Assembly (NCBI GenBank): GCA_000149265.1 | Contig: CH003364.1 | Span: 1,150,698 to 1,214,697 of the forward strand | Origin: Ciona savignyi | Taxonomy: Eukaryota; Chordata; Ascidiacea; Phlebobranchia; Cionidae | Reading direction: 5' to 3' | Length of the DNA stretch: 64,000 nucleotides | Part shown: piece after piece, positions 57,435 through 64,000 of the stretch | How the letters are laid out: each line of letters opens with the position of its first letter | Numbering within the stretch: the stretch's first letter is position 1 | Program-made: the position numbers and the translations under genes | Notes under the pieces: model-generated | The model's database searches: none | Told to the model about the DNA's origin: nothing | The model's input: only the letters and a program-made list of their open reading frames with translations

Positions 57435-57720
57435 AACTAGCTTGGTGGGTTAAAAGCAGTAATTACTGCGTCGCCTTTCAGTCGAAGCAGCTTCAAAACT
57501 GGTCGCGAACTAGTTAGTTGTGTCTTTTGACAAGCCACCAAATGGACGTCGCTTGAACCCAGTTGAATGATGGGTTCTGCTAAATTGAAGGAATATGTGA
57601 ATCATAAACAACACATCGCAAAAGCTCCGGTAACCCTACGCTGGGCGCGAGGTGATCTAACGATTGCCGGTATGCTAACCCCATTGGTTTTCCCATTCAC
57701 GGAGATAAACATGAATATCA
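57435..57720 (+). repeat. Family A copy
   Basis: CGCCTTTCAGTCGAAGC, AACCCCATTGGTTTTCCC, GATAAACATGAATATC. Confidence 0.75.
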
Positions 57721-58057
57721 TGACCCAATCATATATCAGGTCTGGTTTGAAATAAAATATCTTCTACTCCTTGATTATATTTAAATAAGCTGACATGTGC
57801 GCATGGAACGTAAGATTAAATACTAAACACCTATTAGGCTACATCGTCATTATTAGCGATCTGGTGGCTTTATTGAGGCTAAAGGTTGTCATTATATAAC
57901 AACGTTTGCCAAGAAAACGCAACACAAAACAAAAAATCATGATGTAGGGCGCTACAGAGGGCACAAACAAAGCATCAAGCTGTCGTTAATTAAATCGGAT
58001 CAGTTGACTTTTTGCACTACTACCTTCTTGGTAAATTCGGATTGTGGCGTCATGGCC

Positions 58058-58273
58058 AAATCTCCGCTACTGGTTAATGCACTCAACAGAATGTTATCTA
58101 ACAAGTGTGTAGCAGCAGCACACTGTATAAGCAGGAAAGCCGATTACGACGATCACCCCGTGTTACGCATCGAAACATACGATTTTGATTCCGGGGAAAT
58201 GAATACCTTTCTTATATGTGTAGACTTATACCGTTTGTTCATCGGTTGCACAAACAACACATGCATTTGGTAA
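58058..58273 (+). CDS. Weak candidate ORF, unknown
   Basis: An ATG in good context (GTCATGG) opens 71 codons reading MAKSPLLVNALNRMLSNKC and then an acidic stretch (VLRIETYDFDSGEM). It ends just before a family A SINE. Composition looks more protein-like than the surroundings, and GTAGAC inside could be a donor of a first exon. I do not recognise the family, and it may be chance. Confidence 0.2.
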   Translation, partial: KSPLLVNALNRMLSNKCVAAAHCISRKADYDDHPVLRIETYDFDSGEMNTFLICVDLYRLFIGCTNNTCIW

Positions 58274-61085
58274 GGATGGAATGTTAATGTTTATCCCAGT
58301 AATAAAAAATAAGGAGATTAACACCTGGCTATCGTCACATCACCTTGCGCCCGATGTCGGTTTACCGGAGCTATTGCAGTGTGGTATGTTTGATTCAGAC
58401 GTTTATTAAAATTATAGAATGTACAATTCCGATGATATCCGGTTACTTACTCTAAACTTTAATTCCTAAAGTTGGTAACCGGTTATTTATTCAGTTACTT
58501 ATTTAAATCATAAAGTTAGTTAATGGCAAGAGTTTGCGTATTTTTAACGTGAAGTTGGTTAACGGTTGCAATTTACTTTTTTAGAACATTTATCATGTAA
58601 GTCAAGTGCTCATTGAAACTACGTTTCCCGCCGGTAAGATGATTTCGAGAAACCTCAGGCCAAGTAAAGAAATAAATTCCCTGTTATAAAATATTCGATG
58701 GCAAAGGCTTAACACCATTATCGTCATCATAATAAAAGTAATGGTGTTCGAAAGTTTAGCTCCACTTGCTAGATTAAAACTGAAAGAGGTTTATGAAACT
58801 TCAGTGCTTTTTGCAGCGTTATACCGTGGGTATTCACTGACATGTTTTAAACTACTGCAGTTTTGCCGTTTTGTCGAGTCTCCTTGACTCTTCTTCTTTA
58901 ATAAACAGAGCAGCGAAAAATAAACTAAACTAACGGGTTTTTAACCACTGGTGGAATTTAGAAAATGCACAAAATTATAACTTATTACTAGTAGAAAATT
59001 CTATTTAAACACTGACAATGCTGCACTTACATATATCTATATATATTTTTTTTTGTTTAAATAGCGCGAGCTTTTCAGGTATACTTAAATCACCTTTGTA
59101 GGTTATGCCATATCGCATGTTGTCGGCGTTATCCTAACAATGCCTTCTATTTGTAATGTGATGAACTAGCTTTGTGTTGAACTTTCTTTTTTTCTTTGTT
59201 CCGCCTTTTAGTATATAACCCAAATCAACTTCTGTTTGAACTGTTGAATGGTCAAATGGTCAGAGAGGCCTACTCACACGCAGCACGTCATAAATACGGA
59301 TCTCCGAACGAGACCAGTACGAAACTCAGCCCAATAAAAAATTTAGTTGTTGCTTTGTGCTTGTGTTAGTATTGAACAACGAATTTGATAACGGTAATAA
59401 CTTTACACTTTGCGTTTTGAATGTTATTTGAATTGTATGCCATAATTTCATCAAGGAATCGTTCGAACAGTCCAAATGACAAATTTTGAATATGTTGAAC
59501 TACAATATCATTAGCCTACGGCACTTCGACTGGGGGAAGACGCAATCTGAAGTTTACGCTTGCATAACCCTGCCGGTGTCCTGCCACTAGTTTAAACAAA
59601 GTAAACGTCCCACCGATTATCTTGGCGGTTTAGTGAGTCAGATTCGAAACTGGTCCCTAGCGAATCGGTTTTATCCTTGGGAAAGGCACTTAACGGACAT
59701 TGCCTGAATCCAGTAAGGTGATTACCAAATTATACGACTGTGTAAATAATAAACAATACAATGCAAAACTTAAGCTAACCCGTCGGGGGCGATCTGAAGA
59801 TTGCTGGTATGATAACGAACCTTGCGTTTTCCAATTCACTGGGATAAATATGAATATCCTCTTAACTGATCCCGTGCGCGGATGTAATAATGTTTGGCCG
59901 TCGTGAGCAATTCATAATATTAATTTTCGCCTGAAAGCATTTATGGTTTTAAATTATTCGGCCGACTTGGTGGTAAACGTAATTTTTCATGAACATTATC
60001 CTGTTACCTATACTTGACGATACGACGTACAACGTGACTCTAGAATAAACAGCACCACCACGGAAATGCGAACAAACCGGTCCTATCTGCACGACGGAAA
60101 TAAAAACGTCATCACGAAATATTTTAACATAAAACAAATATTGGCCAACCTATTTAATAGATAAGCACGTTTACAAGATCATAAGGCGATACCAAGCTAA
60201 ACTACTTTCAATACCAAGAAAACTTAAAAATACTTTAAACCGACTTCAAACGGCTTTGAATATTTATTTATTTATAGGTATATTTTTAATAGATATTCGG
60301 TGTTAAATATTTTAGCTTTGTTGTATTTTTAACTCTTCTTGTAATTGGTAAGGTAGAATTCAGACGACCGAATGGTAAAGTAGGAGAAAGTCCCCGTTAT
60401 ATTGTCACCTGAAACACCCAACCGGGCACCATAAACATGCTGAACATTAAAACATGCAGATTGTACGGTCGTGTGGCCGACTGGTTAACGCGACCAATAC
60501 ATATACAGACTTACACACTCGTTATTTTGTAGGCTACATGTAAAATTTGACCTTGTATAAAAACGAAAATAAACGGCCCATAAAGATATGTGACAAAATA
60601 CACTACATCATTTTATGATTGTCACCAGCCGGTAAAGCAGTGACTACTGTATATATTTGTAAAATTGTAGATCGAGTCGAGATTGTCATGAACCAAGACT
60701 GTAGATCGTGTCGAGATTGTCCAAAATATAGGTGTACCGGGTAAAACGCACTTTTGTGCTCAATCTTATACTGTAAAGTGGGAGAAACCAATCGTAATAT
60801 GATAGTATACTGACGTAATAAAATAATATTACCACTGTCTGTGGTATAAGAAAGGCTTATATGATACTTATGTTTATCCCCGTAAATACGAAAGCCAAGG
60901 AGGTTAACACACGGGCATTCGTCAGTGTCCAAGCAACGCCCGCTAATTGCCTTGTCTTAGCTGACAGCTAGAGGCTGGTTTCGATTTCACAACCTATCTA
61001 CTGACGGACAGACGCGAGCTTCCGTACTGTTATACCGGCATGGGCCCATAATGACTTCTTCAAACAACTGACTTCCCTTAGTCGT

Positions 61086-61091
61086 TTTATT
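61086..61091 (-). terminator. Candidate poly(A) signal of the KRI1 homologue
   Basis: AATAAA on the minus strand about 175 nt after the stop codon; a reasonable 3'-UTR length, otherwise unsupported. Confidence 0.4.
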
Positions 61092-61265
61092 GGCAATGTT
61101 AAAAGCAGCAACAATGAAAAATTAAAGTTTTATACTGCGACGCCAAAAGTAGATGTGGATTCACCAAAAACTTGAAAAAAACTCTCGTGTTGGTTCTCTA
61201 ACTCCAGGTTGATGTTGCTTGCGTATTTAAACACGTTTTAACATGGTCTACGAAAGGCGATCGCT

Positions 61266-63794
<2,529 letters not shown>

Positions 63795-64000
63795 CTATGG
63801 CAATGGTAAGTGTTTTTCTTAATGACAAACAAAGTATGATTAAATGGCTTAATTTAAATCATATAAAAATGAGCATAATGTGGTCCAAAATTTAGTTCAG
63901 GAAGTTTAGGAACTCATACCAAAAAGACTAAATTTTGCATGGTTATGCTTCTGTCCAGGAAAATAAGTTTAAGGTCATTCACCTAACCCAATGGGTTTAA

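Larger units (their letters stand above)
51440..61265. other. Intergenic region between the TSR gene and the KRI1 homologue
   Basis: About 9.8 kb with family A and B repeats, AT-rich simple sequence (for example an AT run at 56564-56585) and no exon chain with splice sites on either strand. It must contain the promoter of the TSR gene, but I see no convincing TATA box or other element. One ORF at 58058-58273 is the only stretch that looks at all coding. Confidence 0.6.

Noticed and set aside
60603-60932. 109-codon minus-strand ORF
   Set aside because: Overlaps a family A SINE and a local tandem repeat (GTAGATCG.GTCGAGATTGTC); chance.

Overview
The window is animal genomic DNA: AT-rich, intron-dense, with canonical GT-AG introns, several families of dispersed short repeats and two assembly gaps (10643-10742 and 29034-29290). 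The compact introns, the tRNA-derived repeats and the domain repertoire fit an ascidian tunicate such as Ciona. That assignment is inference, not a database match.

Almost all of 1-51440 is one giant gene on the minus strand. I traced 85 coding exons by splice sites and reading-frame continuity, giving about 14.2 kb of CDS (roughly 4,700 residues) in the window. The gene starts at 51430 and runs off the left edge, so its 3' end is not seen. From the N-terminus it encodes a signal peptide, a trefoil (P-type) domain, a Thr/Pro linker, a C-type lectin domain, four EGF domains, a second trefoil domain, about 35 thrombospondin type 1 repeats (TSRs), a von Willebrand factor A (vWA) domain with an intact MIDAS, and then at least 36 more TSRs. 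The product is a secreted or matrix-type adhesive glycoprotein.

The TSR region shows three exon styles. On the N-terminal side (34545-42998) exons are phase 2-2, each holding the second half of one TSR and the first half of the next. Thirteen of these (34545-40658) are recent tandem copies, most with a poly-Thr mucin-like linker, and one copy (35957-36170) carries a 1-bp insertion. The middle (24562-34247) has irregular phases and looks older. Left of the vWA (453-24142) almost every exon is exactly one TSR in phase 0-0. Several minisatellites in the introns are built from this gene's own exon/intron junctions.

Region 51440-61265 is intergenic, with repeats and only one weak ORF. At 61266-63670 lie the last three exons of a second minus-strand gene, a KRI1 homologue (nucleolar ribosome-biogenesis factor), whose 5' part is beyond the right edge. 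An 891-bp piggyBac-like element with TTAA target duplications sits in a TSR-gene intron at 16764-17662, inside a 42-bp satellite. tRNA-derived SINE-like repeats are scattered throughout.
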